This document shows positions 26,901 through 34,866 of a DNA stretch of 64,000 nucleotides, in pieces; the first letter of the stretch is position 1, and each line of letters opens with the position of its first letter. The stretch is from positions 124,001-188,000 of the forward strand of contig JAHBVJ010000014.1 of the NCBI GenBank assembly GCA_019637615.1, in the 5' to 3' direction. The translations under genes were made by a program, and so were the position numbers. The notes under the pieces were generated by a model, which was not told where the DNA came from, searched no databases, and worked only from the letters and a program-made list of their open reading frames with translations. This DNA comes from Anaerolineae bacterium (GTDB lineage Bacteria > Chloroflexota > Anaerolineae > Aggregatilineales > UBA2796).

Positions 26901-29900
26901 TGAGCTTCAGCAGCCCGTCGATCCAGCCTTCACCACGCAGATCACGGTAGCCGAGTACACGCCACCGGAATTCCGTGTCGCCGTGACGGCGCAGTCCGCG
27001 CATGTCGCGCCGGGGGACACCATCCGCACTACTGTCGAGAGCAGTTACTACTTCGGCGGCCCCGTCTCCAACGCCGTCGTGCAGTGGACGGTGCGCACCG
27101 ACCCGTACTACTTCTTCTACACGGGCACGGGTTACTACAACTTCGAGGACTACAACCAAGACCAGATCGGGCAAGATTACGAAGATGACCGCCCGCAGAT
27201 CATGTCCAGCGGCACGGGACGCACCGATGATCAAGGGCGCTATGTGCTCGAACTGCCCGCCACGCTCGGCAAATCCCGCCGCAGCCTCATCTATACGATT
27301 GAGGCGGTGGTCTGGGATCAGTCGAACCAGATGGTGGCGGAACGAGGGCAGGTCGTGGTCGATCAAGGCCAGTTCCAAATCGGCGTCGGCGTGAATAACT
27401 ACGTCGGCGCGGTTGGCGACAAGCAGACCATCCGCCTGATCACCGTCGATCACAACAGCGAACCGCGCACCAACACCGATGTTGAAGTGCGCGTCGTCCG
27501 GCGCGAATGGGCCAGCGTGCAAACCATCGAACCCGGCACAGGCCGCACCGTCTGGGAAAACGAAGTCGTGGAAAAAGACGTGACCAGCGCCAAGCTCAAG
27601 ACCGACGCGACGGGCAAAGCCACTTTCGACTTCACGCCTGAGCGCGGCGGTGCCTACAAAATCTACGCCATCACGCATGATTCGCAGAATAATGAGATCA
27701 AATCGTCCACCTTCATCTGGATCGCGGGCGCGGATTTCGCGGCGTGGCGTGCGCCGAACAGCCAGCGCATCGATCTGCAAGCCGACAAAACGAGCTACAA
27801 GGTCGATGACATCGCCTCGATCCTGATCCCGACGCCGTTTCAGGGCACATCGACCGCGCTGATCACGGTCGAGCGCGGCGGCATCCTGCACCGCGAAGTG
27901 TTCCACCTGCAAGGCAACAGCACCATCTACAAACTGCGCATCACGCCGGACATGGCTCCCAACGCCTTCATTTCGGTCACCGTGATCAAAGGCGAGGATG
28001 AACACAACTTCACGGCAGCCTTCCGCACCGGCTTGATCCAGCTCAACGTGGCGTCGGATCAATTGGGGCTGAACGTCAAAGTCACCAGCGACCGCTCCAA
28101 ACTCGGCCCGCGTGACGAAGTGACCTACAACATCCACGTCACCAACGCGCTGGGCGAACCGATGCGCGCCGAAGTTGGTCTCGCGCTGGTGGACGAAGCC
28201 ATCATCGCCCTACTGCCGGATAATCTGCCGTCGCTGATGGCCTATTTCTACTCGCGGCAGGGCTTGGGCGTCCGCACCGCCAACTCGCTGATCTACAACA
28301 TCGACCAGACTACGCAAGAGATCATCAACGTGCAGAAAGGCGGTGGCAAAGGCGGCGATGACTACACGGGCATCTTCACCATCCGCAAGAATTACATCAC
28401 CACGCCGCTGTGGGCACCCTCCATCATCACGGATCGCGACGGCAACGCGACGGTCAAGGTCAGGCTGCCTGATCAGCTCACCACATGGGTGCTCGATGCG
28501 CGCGCCTACACGCTGCCCACGGGCGAGACTAACACTACACTGGTCGGGCAGACCACGCACTCCATCGTCAGCACCAAACCGCTGCTGATCCGCCCCGAAG
28601 TGCCGCGCTTCTTCGTGGTAGGCGACGAAAGCCTGCTCAGCGCCATCGTCAACAATAACGCCGACGAACCGCAGGAAGTCGCCGTCAGCCTCGACATCAG
28701 CGGTGCGAGCGTGCAGGGCGATCTGATGCAGTACGCGACCATCCCCGCCAACAGCCGCCAGAAGTTCGATTGGCGTGTTACGGTGGGCGATGCGCCAGCC
28801 GTCGATATGACCTTCAAAGTGGTGTCCAAAGATGGGCGCTACACCGACGCCGCCAAACCCGTCACGGGCGAAGGCGACGACAAATTGCTGCCCGTGCTGC
28901 GCTACGAAACGCCCGACACCGTGACGACGGGCGGCGTGATCGGCAACGAGGGTGGCAACCGCACCGAGGGCATCCTCGTGCCAGCCAACGGCGGGCAAGG
29001 CGCGTCCAAAAATGACGTGCTGGAAGTGCATATTGACCGTTCACTGGCGACCAGCATGACCACCGCCCTCAAAACGCTGGAAGTCTTCCCGTACTACTGC
29101 ATCGAGCAGACCGTCAGCCGCTTCTTGCCGGACGCCGTCATGTTCCGCGCGCAAAAAGCGCTCGGCGTGAACGACCCGAAATTGCAGACGGAGTTAGAAG
29201 CCACGCTCGAAACTGCCTTCCAGCGCATCTACAGCGATCAACATGTGGATGGTGGTTGGGGCTGGTTCATCAACGACTCTTCCGATCAACTGATCAGCGC
29301 CTATGTCGTGCTCGGCATGACCGAAGCCAAAGCCGCTGGCTGGCAGGTGGATCGCGGCGCGATGATCAAGGCAGTCAAAGCCCTGCGCGACAGCCTGAAA
29401 GACGTGAACGACAAAACCTCGTGGTGGGACTTGAATCGTCAAGCCTTCATCCTGTATGTGCTGGCGCGCTCCAGTCAGGTCACGGAAGACTTCGATCCGA
29501 TTGTGAAAGCCTACGATGTCAGCCGTTCGGTCAAGCTGTTCGACCAGCGCGACCGCATGAACCTCGATGCGCTGGCTTTCCTCGCCATGGATTTCGCCAT
29601 CATCGAGCCGTCGTCCGGCTATCATGTCAAACCGCTGATGGATACCGTCAAGCGGGCGGCAAGGTACAGCCTGACGGGGCGGCACTGGGAAGACGTGAAC
29701 GCCGACGCGTGGAACTGGACGACCGACACGCGGACGACCGCGATTGTGCTCAAAGCGCTCGTCGCCACCGAGCCGGACAGTCCGTTGATCGCGGATACCG
29801 TGCGCTGGCTGATGACCGCCCGCAAATTCGACGCGTGGGAAACCACGCAGGAAACCGCGTGGTCGGTCATGGCGCTGACGGCGTGGATGGAGCAGTCCGG

Positions 29901-30642
29901 CGACCTCACGCCCGACTACAAGTTCGGCGTCACCGTCAACGATAAGGCACTCGCCAGCGGTGAACAGGCCACTACCGACAACGCCCGCACCGCCTACGAT
30001 CTGCGCATCGCGGTAGCCGATCTGCTGGGCGATCAGGTCAACCGACTCGCCGTTGAGCGCACGGCGGGCGCGGGGACGATGTACTACAGCGCGCAGCTAA
30101 AAACCTATCTGCCCGTCGAACAGGTCAAGCCGATCTCGCGCGGGCTGATGATCGAGCGCAAGTACAGCCTCGACAGCGACAAAACCAACACGCCCATCTC
30201 AGAGGCACACGTTGGCGACCGTATCCGCGTCACGCTGACCATCATCGTGCCGGAAACGCTGAACTATGTCGTGATCGAAGACCCGATTCCGGCGGGTACG
30301 GCGGCTATCGACACCAGTTTGCAAACGTCGCAGAAACTCGACGCCAAACGCCCGCTGGAATATGGCTGGAAATACTGGGTCTTCACGCATACCGAACTGC
30401 GCGATGATCGCACCGTGCTGTACGCGCCGTACTTGCCGAAAGGGACTTACCAGTTCATCTACGAACTGCGGGCGGGCGCGGAAGGCACCTACCACGTGAT
30501 GCCCGCCAACGGACACGCCTTCTACATGCCGGAAGTCTTCGGACGCAGTGGTGGCGAGATGTTCAAAGTATGGCCTCCCGTCGAGCCAGTCGCTGAAATC
30601 CCGACCGATTTCCCGGTGCAGTCCAAGTACAAGCGGAACTAA
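23962..30642 (+). CDS. Alpha-2-macroglobulin family protein with SH3b insert
   Basis: Extracytoplasmic protease trap, 2226 aa, longer than the usual bacterial 1,500-1,900. Residues 1-33 are a signal or anchor helix. Residues about 38-460 are tandem Ig-like (Big_5/SbsA-type) domains with repeated 'D...LTFN.....' cores. Residues about 590-675 form a bacterial SH3 domain ('LNVRNKPG', 'WWRVQ', 'GWIAEGDL') followed by a TPTPTP linker. Macroglobulin domains follow, including 'YLYTDRRLYRPGEKVYFRGTLRQ' (about 845). A second Thr-Pro linker lies near 930-965. The A2M core has 'LWAPSIITDRDGNATVKVRLPDQLTTW' and the thioester motif CIEQ with Cys1713 and Gln1716. A receptor-domain-like end follows. With the PBP1C gene downstream it repeats the yfhM-pbpC pairing, implying cell-wall defence. 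Confidence 0.93.
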   Translation: MRHAKKKVLSSLVAIIVALTALTLIFTNQQPIYGQGDGVLPWVVDTVPARGEELAVDSDITLTFNAVMNRPSVEAAFRVSPAASGTFRWQDDSTVSFVPDKPLDRETAYIFEVDSNARSIDGLALRDTFVLKLHTTGYLTVTQFLPQAEGVSVELKPTITLVFNRPVVALGTAEQMQSYAPPFQSNPSMKGFGEWLTTSIYSFKPSENLAQGTDYTITVPTGLTDVSGSTVKEALTFHFKTISKAPIRPKSFAIHYLSPEDGRAGIFLTPLIRVGFDGPADTASAEAGFSLIGPDGRVIPGTFEWKDKNHYEMRFRPSERLEYSTRYTIKMDRTNVRSKTGLPLITNAKATFTTLNKPEIVRTSPDDGTLVDPTASLNFLFNTPMKLDDFASRIDIVPKTPFAVLDSDISQDFTTVRVQFSKLPSTIYTVTLNTKGMVDIWGTPLIVKRADKAQIYRLVDDDKLQIRFVTSSLGSAISLETNGQEMGLYNAYHQTRVFVTHRNINTVGMVLYNWSLSKFLNANSNGALGPDATETLLRRWVVPVYNPPNVMRYDLLSITTDGISVGQAGNVVCVEAAPSSLAVGQQVRVVRREVPADETQTPGAPAPLNVRNKPGMQDTVVVGQAPNGSDFAVLDGPVCADRYVWWRVQSADGALDGWIAEGDLKQPYVVPLTDQATPAVTTPTPTPITGVAAPITVPAGHLQPGIYRIEMQAPDIANNSRQISHLMLVATDNITLKIAQREALAWVTDLKSGEPAAGLSVQFYRLWQLRTGQQVRPFGPPVQTDKNGLARLDTSVNLYPAGEVIYAAINSDGHFGVASSIWTQGIDAGDFQQPTMFNSRDLALYLYTDRRLYRPGEKVYFRGTLRQRTDAVYGLTDKTMMPVEIIDPFNQTIYSKKLPINEYGSFSDSFTIDAGGQLGEYRIIARPNKPDPTPTPSMTPTTVSATPAKDGTPLPTPYSPPLAATPTQIPLYEMPVQQARELQQPVDPAFTTQITVAEYTPPEFRVAVTAQSAHVAPGDTIRTTVESSYYFGGPVSNAVVQWTVRTDPYYFFYTGTGYYNFEDYNQDQIGQDYEDDRPQIMSSGTGRTDDQGRYVLELPATLGKSRRSLIYTIEAVVWDQSNQMVAERGQVVVDQGQFQIGVGVNNYVGAVGDKQTIRLITVDHNSEPRTNTDVEVRVVRREWASVQTIEPGTGRTVWENEVVEKDVTSAKLKTDATGKATFDFTPERGGAYKIYAITHDSQNNEIKSSTFIWIAGADFAAWRAPNSQRIDLQADKTSYKVDDIASILIPTPFQGTSTALITVERGGILHREVFHLQGNSTIYKLRITPDMAPNAFISVTVIKGEDEHNFTAAFRTGLIQLNVASDQLGLNVKVTSDRSKLGPRDEVTYNIHVTNALGEPMRAEVGLALVDEAIIALLPDNLPSLMAYFYSRQGLGVRTANSLIYNIDQTTQEIINVQKGGGKGGDDYTGIFTIRKNYITTPLWAPSIITDRDGNATVKVRLPDQLTTWVLDARAYTLPTGETNTTLVGQTTHSIVSTKPLLIRPEVPRFFVVGDESLLSAIVNNNADEPQEVAVSLDISGASVQGDLMQYATIPANSRQKFDWRVTVGDAPAVDMTFKVVSKDGRYTDAAKPVTGEGDDKLLPVLRYETPDTVTTGGVIGNEGGNRTEGILVPANGGQGASKNDVLEVHIDRSLATSMTTALKTLEVFPYYCIEQTVSRFLPDAVMFRAQKALGVNDPKLQTELEATLETAFQRIYSDQHVDGGWGWFINDSSDQLISAYVVLGMTEAKAAGWQVDRGAMIKAVKALRDSLKDVNDKTSWWDLNRQAFILYVLARSSQVTEDFDPIVKAYDVSRSVKLFDQRDRMNLDALAFLAMDFAIIEPSSGYHVKPLMDTVKRAARYSLTGRHWEDVNADAWNWTTDTRTTAIVLKALVATEPDSPLIADTVRWLMTARKFDAWETTQETAWSVMALTAWMEQSGDLTPDYKFGVTVNDKALASGEQATTDNARTAYDLRIAVADLLGDQVNRLAVERTAGAGTMYYSAQLKTYLPVEQVKPISRGLMIERKYSLDSDKTNTPISEAHVGDRIRVTLTIIVPETLNYVVIEDPIPAGTAAIDTSLQTSQKLDAKRPLEYGWKYWVFTHTELRDDRTVLYAPYLPKGTYQFIYELRAGAEGTYHVMPANGHAFYMPEVFGRSGGEMFKVWPPVEPVAEIPTDFPVQSKYKRN

Positions 30643-30661
30643 CCCGCCCGTCGTTTCTCTC

Positions 30662-30691
30662 GCCCGCTGATTTTCACATCGGCGGGCATTT
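30662..30691 (+). terminator. Intrinsic terminator-like hairpin between A2M and PBP1C genes
   Basis: GCCCGCTGAT (30662-30671) pairs with ATCGGCGGGC (30678-30687), 10 pairs with one G-T, 6-base loop, followed by ATTTTG. The weak T tract suggests partial termination, lowering PBP1C relative to A2M expression. Confidence 0.65.
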
Positions 30692-30725
30692 TGATGGCAA
30701 GTTGATCGGAGCGAGGGAACCCACG

Positions 30726-33287
30726 ATGATCGCACACTGGCGTCAGCGACTGTTACGGTGGTACACGGCTTGGCAAACATGGCGGCGCTGGCAAAAGGCG
30801 CTGTCCCTCGTCGGCGCGCTGCTGGTCATCGCCGCACTCTGGCTCTACCTGTGGATTTTTGCCGATCTGCCCGCTATCGATCAGTTACAGGCGGGCATGA
30901 TGCTGCCCAGTACGCGCATCCTCGACCGCAATGGCAAGCTGCTGTACGAGGTGATCGACAAAGACGGCGGACGCCACACCGCCGTGTCAATCTCCCAGAT
31001 TCCCCAAGCCCTGATTCAAGCCACCATCGCCACTGAAGACCGCAACTTCTACTCGACTCCGGGCGTCGATCCGGTCGGCATCGTGCGCGCGCTGTGGATC
31101 AACCTGCAAGGTGGTGAGGTACGCGCGGGCGGCAGCACCATCACGCAGCAGGTGGCGCGCAATCTCCTGCTCGATCCTGAACAGCGCTCGGCGCGGACGC
31201 TGCAACGTAAGCTGAAAGAGATGGTGTTAGCGCTGCAACTGGCCTCGCGCACCAGCAAAGATGACGTGCTGGCGCTGTACCTGAACCAGTCGTACTACGG
31301 CAATCTGGCCTACGGCGTGCAAGCCGCCGCGCGTGTGTACTTCAACAAAGATGTACAATCGCTTGATCTTGCTGAATGCGCGATGCTGGCTGGTCTGACG
31401 CAGCTCCCCGGCAGTCACGATCCGCTGACGAATCCCGCCGCCGCCAAAGACCGTCAGAAAGTCGTACTCGGTCTGATGGTGACAGCGGGCTACCTGACGC
31501 CAGCACAGGCCGACGCTGCTGCGGACGAACCGTTGCAGTACGGATCGGGGCGCTTTGACATGCGTGCGCCGCATTTCGTGCTGATGGTCTGGGATCAGCT
31601 CCAGCGCGACTACCCCGATCTGATCTACAAAGGCGGCTTGGAAGTCACCACCACGCTCGATCTCAACTGGCAAAACGCCGCCGAGGAAATCGCCCGCCGC
31701 CAGATCGACAAGCTGAACAACCCGCCACCGGGCGAGACGCTGCACCACGCCAGCAACGCCGCGTTGGTGGCGCTCGATCCGCAGACGGGGCAGGTGCGCG
31801 CTCTGCTCGGCAGCGTCGATTACTTCGATGAGCAGATCAACGGCGCGATCAACCTCGCGTGGGTGCCGCGCCAACCCGGATCGACCCTGAAACCGTTCAC
31901 CTACGCGCTGACCTTCGATCCCACCAAACCCGACGCGTGGACGCCCGCCACCATGATCCTCGATGTGACCACGCCCTTCATCACGCAGCGCTTGCAAAGC
32001 TACACGCCGAGCAACTACGGCTTGGTCGAGCACGGCCCTGTCTCGATCCGTGAAGCGCTGGCCTCGTCGTACAATATCCCCGCCGTGATCGCACTCGATC
32101 ATATCGGCTTGCCCGCGCTGCTCGATCTGCTGCACAAACTCGGCATCTCCACGCTCAACGACACCTCGCGGCTCGATCTCTCCGTCACGCTCGGCGGCGG
32201 CGAGATTCGCTTGCTGGAATTGACGGCGGCCTATGCGGCTTTTGCCAACGGTGGGCACGCGGTTCAGCCGTCGCTGATCCTTGAGGTGAAAGATCAGGAC
32301 GGGAACAGCATCTACCAGTGGCAGCCACCGCCACCAACCGCACCCATCATCGATCCACGCGTGGCCTATCTGATCACCGACATCTTGAGCGACAACAATG
32401 CCCGTTTGCCCGCCTTTGGTGACCACAGCGCCTTGCAGATCGGCTATCCCGCCGCCGCCAAAACGGGGACGACCACCGATTTCCGCGATAACTGGACGAT
32501 GGGCTTCACGCCAACGGTCGTGGTCGGGACATGGGTCGGCAACGCGGACAACACGCCGATGGTCAAGGTAACGGGCATCTCCGGCGCGGGGCCGATCTGG
32601 AACGAATTCATGCGCACCATCCTTCGAGGCCAACCCGAACGTGCCTTCGAAGCGCCCGACGGACTCGTCCGCGCTGAAGTATGTGGCGTCTCCGGTTTGC
32701 TGCCGACGCCCTACTGCCCGACCCGCAAGATCGACGTGTTCATTGACGGCACCGCGCCGACCGAGCCGGACACCATGTTTCAAGCCTTCACGCTCGATTC
32801 CGCCACTGGCCTCCTCGCCACCGACGACACGCCCTTCGAGCGCCGCGTCGAGCGTGTGTATCAGGTCTTGCCGCAAGAGGCGCGTGCGTGGGCGCTCCAA
32901 CACCACATCGAGGAACCGCCCCTAGCCGCCGCACCCGTCATCGCCAAAGGTGCGGACAGCCAGACCGCCCTCCGCCTGCTCAAACCCGATCCGTACACGC
33001 GCTATCAGTTGACGCCCGAAATCCCGCTGGAGTCGCAGCAAATCCGCCTCGCCGCCGCCGTCCCGCCCGACACCGCCGCGATCACCTTCTGGTTGGACGA
33101 TCAGCCCGTCGGTTCCATCGCTGGCGATCCGTGGTGGGTGATGTGGGCGCTCACGCCGGGGCAGCATACCCTCCGTGTGACCGCCGAAATGGGCGACGGC
33201 ACCATTCAGCAGAGCGATCCGATTCAGTTCACTGTCGTCTCATTTGTCCCGCCCGATGACGAACCGACCAGCGGCGACTACAAATGA
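30726..33287 (+). CDS. pbpC: Penicillin-binding protein 1C (bifunctional transglycosylase/transpeptidase)
   Basis: Peptidoglycan synthase anchored by one N-terminal helix (LSLVGALLVIAALWLYLWIF), 853 aa. The ATG at 30726 has GAGGGA upstream. The GT51 domain has 'IATEDRNFY' with the catalytic Glu, 'GGSTITQQVARNLL' and 'ALYLNQSYYGNLAYGVQAAARVYFNK'. The transpeptidase domain has STLK with Ser386, 'SSYNIP' and KTG at 579-581 ('AKTGTTTDFRDNWTMGFTP'). The last ~100 residues are the BiPBP_C domain specific for PBP1C ('QQIRLAAAVPPDTAAITFWLDDQPVGSI'). It follows the A2M gene by 80 bp, as in the yfhM-pbpC arrangement of proteobacteria. All catalytic motifs appear intact. Confidence 0.95.
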   Translation: MIAHWRQRLLRWYTAWQTWRRWQKALSLVGALLVIAALWLYLWIFADLPAIDQLQAGMMLPSTRILDRNGKLLYEVIDKDGGRHTAVSISQIPQALIQATIATEDRNFYSTPGVDPVGIVRALWINLQGGEVRAGGSTITQQVARNLLLDPEQRSARTLQRKLKEMVLALQLASRTSKDDVLALYLNQSYYGNLAYGVQAAARVYFNKDVQSLDLAECAMLAGLTQLPGSHDPLTNPAAAKDRQKVVLGLMVTAGYLTPAQADAAADEPLQYGSGRFDMRAPHFVLMVWDQLQRDYPDLIYKGGLEVTTTLDLNWQNAAEEIARRQIDKLNNPPPGETLHHASNAALVALDPQTGQVRALLGSVDYFDEQINGAINLAWVPRQPGSTLKPFTYALTFDPTKPDAWTPATMILDVTTPFITQRLQSYTPSNYGLVEHGPVSIREALASSYNIPAVIALDHIGLPALLDLLHKLGISTLNDTSRLDLSVTLGGGEIRLLELTAAYAAFANGGHAVQPSLILEVKDQDGNSIYQWQPPPPTAPIIDPRVAYLITDILSDNNARLPAFGDHSALQIGYPAAAKTGTTTDFRDNWTMGFTPTVVVGTWVGNADNTPMVKVTGISGAGPIWNEFMRTILRGQPERAFEAPDGLVRAEVCGVSGLLPTPYCPTRKIDVFIDGTAPTEPDTMFQAFTLDSATGLLATDDTPFERRVERVYQVLPQEARAWALQHHIEEPPLAAAPVIAKGADSQTALRLLKPDPYTRYQLTPEIPLESQQIRLAAAVPPDTAAITFWLDDQPVGSIAGDPWWVMWALTPGQHTLRVTAEMGDGTIQQSDPIQFTVVSFVPPDDEPTSGDYK

Positions 33288-33346
33288 GGAGGGCGCGGAT
33301 TTGTGCGTCATACTGAGAGCTGGATGAGTTTGTGAGCAGCATTCCG

Positions 33347-33374
33347 TTGACAGTCGCCTTGCGCTTGCTACAAT
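33347..33374 (+). promoter_or_regulatory. Sigma70-type promoter for TPR gene pair
   Basis: TTGACA (33347-33352), 16-base spacer, TACAAT (33369-33374). Transcription from about 33381 would include the heptamer array at 33430-33460 in the 5' leader of the TPR gene. Confidence 0.7.
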
Positions 33375-33429
33375 GAGCGGGATGTTTAGTCGGTGCTTTC
33401 CATGATCGCGAAGCACGCAATTCGTATGG

Positions 33430-33460
33430 ACTTAGCACTCAGGACTAAGCACTTAGCACT
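33430..33460. repeat. Degenerate heptamer array (AGSACTN-type), copy 2
   Basis: Tandem units TTAGCAC, TCAGGAC, TAAGCAC, TTAGCAC lie in the leader of the TPR gene. They are followed at 33467-33515 by four ACGG-type words and a TTGAGCAG motif, the same context as in the 58-kb elements. Confidence 0.75.
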
Positions 33461-33527
33461 ATTTATTACGGAGCAAGCTAACGGGTTGAGCAGTTACGGG
33501 AAATTACGACGGGAGCGTTCCGCCCTG

Positions 33528-34844
33528 ATGGACGGCACCATGTTTGGTCGCCGCCGACGCGGGCCGAACCCGTGGAAGATCGCGTTTTTCTCGATTGCCT
33601 ACGGTGCGATCGCGCTGGTGTTGTGGCAGTTCAACAACATCCAGCCGCGTGTGCTGGCGCTGATGGGCGCTGCCCCGACCCCGACTCCCGGCAGTGTTGA
33701 ATATGCCCAACGCGGTGAAGCCGCCTACCTGATCGGTGACTTGCCAACAGCGGTGACGAATTACCGTCTGGCGGCGCAGCAAGACCCGAACAACGTCAAC
33801 ATCGTCTACGAGCTAACGCGCACCTTGATCTACAGCAATTTCAGCGACGTGCGTAACTTCAAGGACGGCGAAGAATCGCTGACATGGTCTACCACGCTGG
33901 CGGAAAACCGTCCCGAAAGCGCCCGCGCTCAAGCCATCTACTGCTACGCGCTGGTCGTCAACGACCGTTACGAAGACGCCGTCCGTGCCTGTCTGCGCGC
34001 CGTTGACATCGATCCCAATCTTGCCGATAGTTACGCCTTCCTATCGATCGCCTATTACGAGTTGCAGCGCTACGGCGCGGCGCTGGAAGAGGCCGAGAAA
34101 GCCGTGCGCATCGATCCGGCGAACCTTGATGGCAATCTGGCCTATGCGCGTGCGCTGTTCTACGCCGGACGCTCGGAAGCGGCCTTGCAGCACTTCACGC
34201 AAGCCGCCAAGGTCAACCCCGCGCTGGAATTCCCCTACTACGAACTGGCTTTCCTCGCCCGTCGAATGGCGATCAGCAGCAACGACGATAGCAAATTCCT
34301 GATCGCGCTCAGTGCCTATCAGGAAGTGCTCAAGCGCAACCCGAACAACGTGAAAGCCCTGACTCGCCTGTGCCAGGCCTATCTTGAAAAGTCCTCGCGC
34401 TCGGTGGAAGACATCCGCGACGCGCGTTATTACTGCGAGACCGCCACCGAGGTCGATGCCAGCTATTCGCCCGCCTACCGCTGGTTGGGTGAGGTCTACC
34501 ACCGCAGCCGTAATTACGAAGACGCCATCGATACGCTCGGCAAGTGCATGGAATTAGAACAATCGCTGCCCACCGACCGCCGCGATCCCACCTGCTGGTG
34601 GCTGCGGGCAGCGGGTATGTTCGTGCTGGGCGATAAATATTGCAACAATCAGGTGCTCTCCAACGGCACTCTGCTCCCCGGCGCTGTCCAGATCGCGGAA
34701 GATGTGCTGACGTGGTCGCAAGATCAACTGACGGTGACGGAAGCCAATAAAGTCATCAACAAGTGCGCCAGCGCGTATAAAGGCACCTACAGCACGCCGA
34801 CGCCCGTCCCGACCGCCACCGTGCCGCCGCCACCGATATTCTAG
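33528..34844 (+). CDS. Membrane-anchored TPR-repeat protein
   Basis: About 438 aa with a single N-terminal helix (IAFFSIAYGAIALVLWQF) and a Thr-Pro linker, so the TPR part is probably outside the membrane. I reject the ORF's upstream start because it would translate the heptamer array; the ATG at 33528 (MDGTMFGRRRRG) or 33540 is likely. TPR units are visible as 'AQRGEAAYLIGDLPTAVTNYRLAAQQDPNN', 'AQAIYCYALVVNDRYEDAVRACLRAVDIDPN', 'AYARALFYAGRSEAALQHFTQAAKVNP' and others, about eight in all. It ends in a PTPVPTATVPPPP tail. It forms a pair with the next TPR gene, 22 bp downstream. No enzymatic motif; likely a scaffold. Confidence 0.85.
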   Translation: MDGTMFGRRRRGPNPWKIAFFSIAYGAIALVLWQFNNIQPRVLALMGAAPTPTPGSVEYAQRGEAAYLIGDLPTAVTNYRLAAQQDPNNVNIVYELTRTLIYSNFSDVRNFKDGEESLTWSTTLAENRPESARAQAIYCYALVVNDRYEDAVRACLRAVDIDPNLADSYAFLSIAYYELQRYGAALEEAEKAVRIDPANLDGNLAYARALFYAGRSEAALQHFTQAAKVNPALEFPYYELAFLARRMAISSNDDSKFLIALSAYQEVLKRNPNNVKALTRLCQAYLEKSSRSVEDIRDARYYCETATEVDASYSPAYRWLGEVYHRSRNYEDAIDTLGKCMELEQSLPTDRRDPTCWWLRAAGMFVLGDKYCNNQVLSNGTLLPGAVQIAEDVLTWSQDQLTVTEANKVINKCASAYKGTYSTPTPVPTATVPPPPIF

Positions 34845-34866
34845 CGGCTAACGGAAAGGTGCAACG

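Noticed and set aside
26713..28137. 474-codon minus-strand open frame
   Set aside because: Antisense to the alpha-2-macroglobulin gene, Arg/Asp/Val-rich without any motif.
31227..32906. 559-codon minus-strand open frame
   Set aside because: It lies inside the PBP1C gene, whose catalytic motifs are all on the plus strand; composition is typical of a shadow frame.
33393..33527. Upstream 45-codon extension of the TPR protein
   Set aside because: It would translate the heptamer repeat and starts only 12 bp after the predicted transcription start; a downstream start fits the membrane anchor better.
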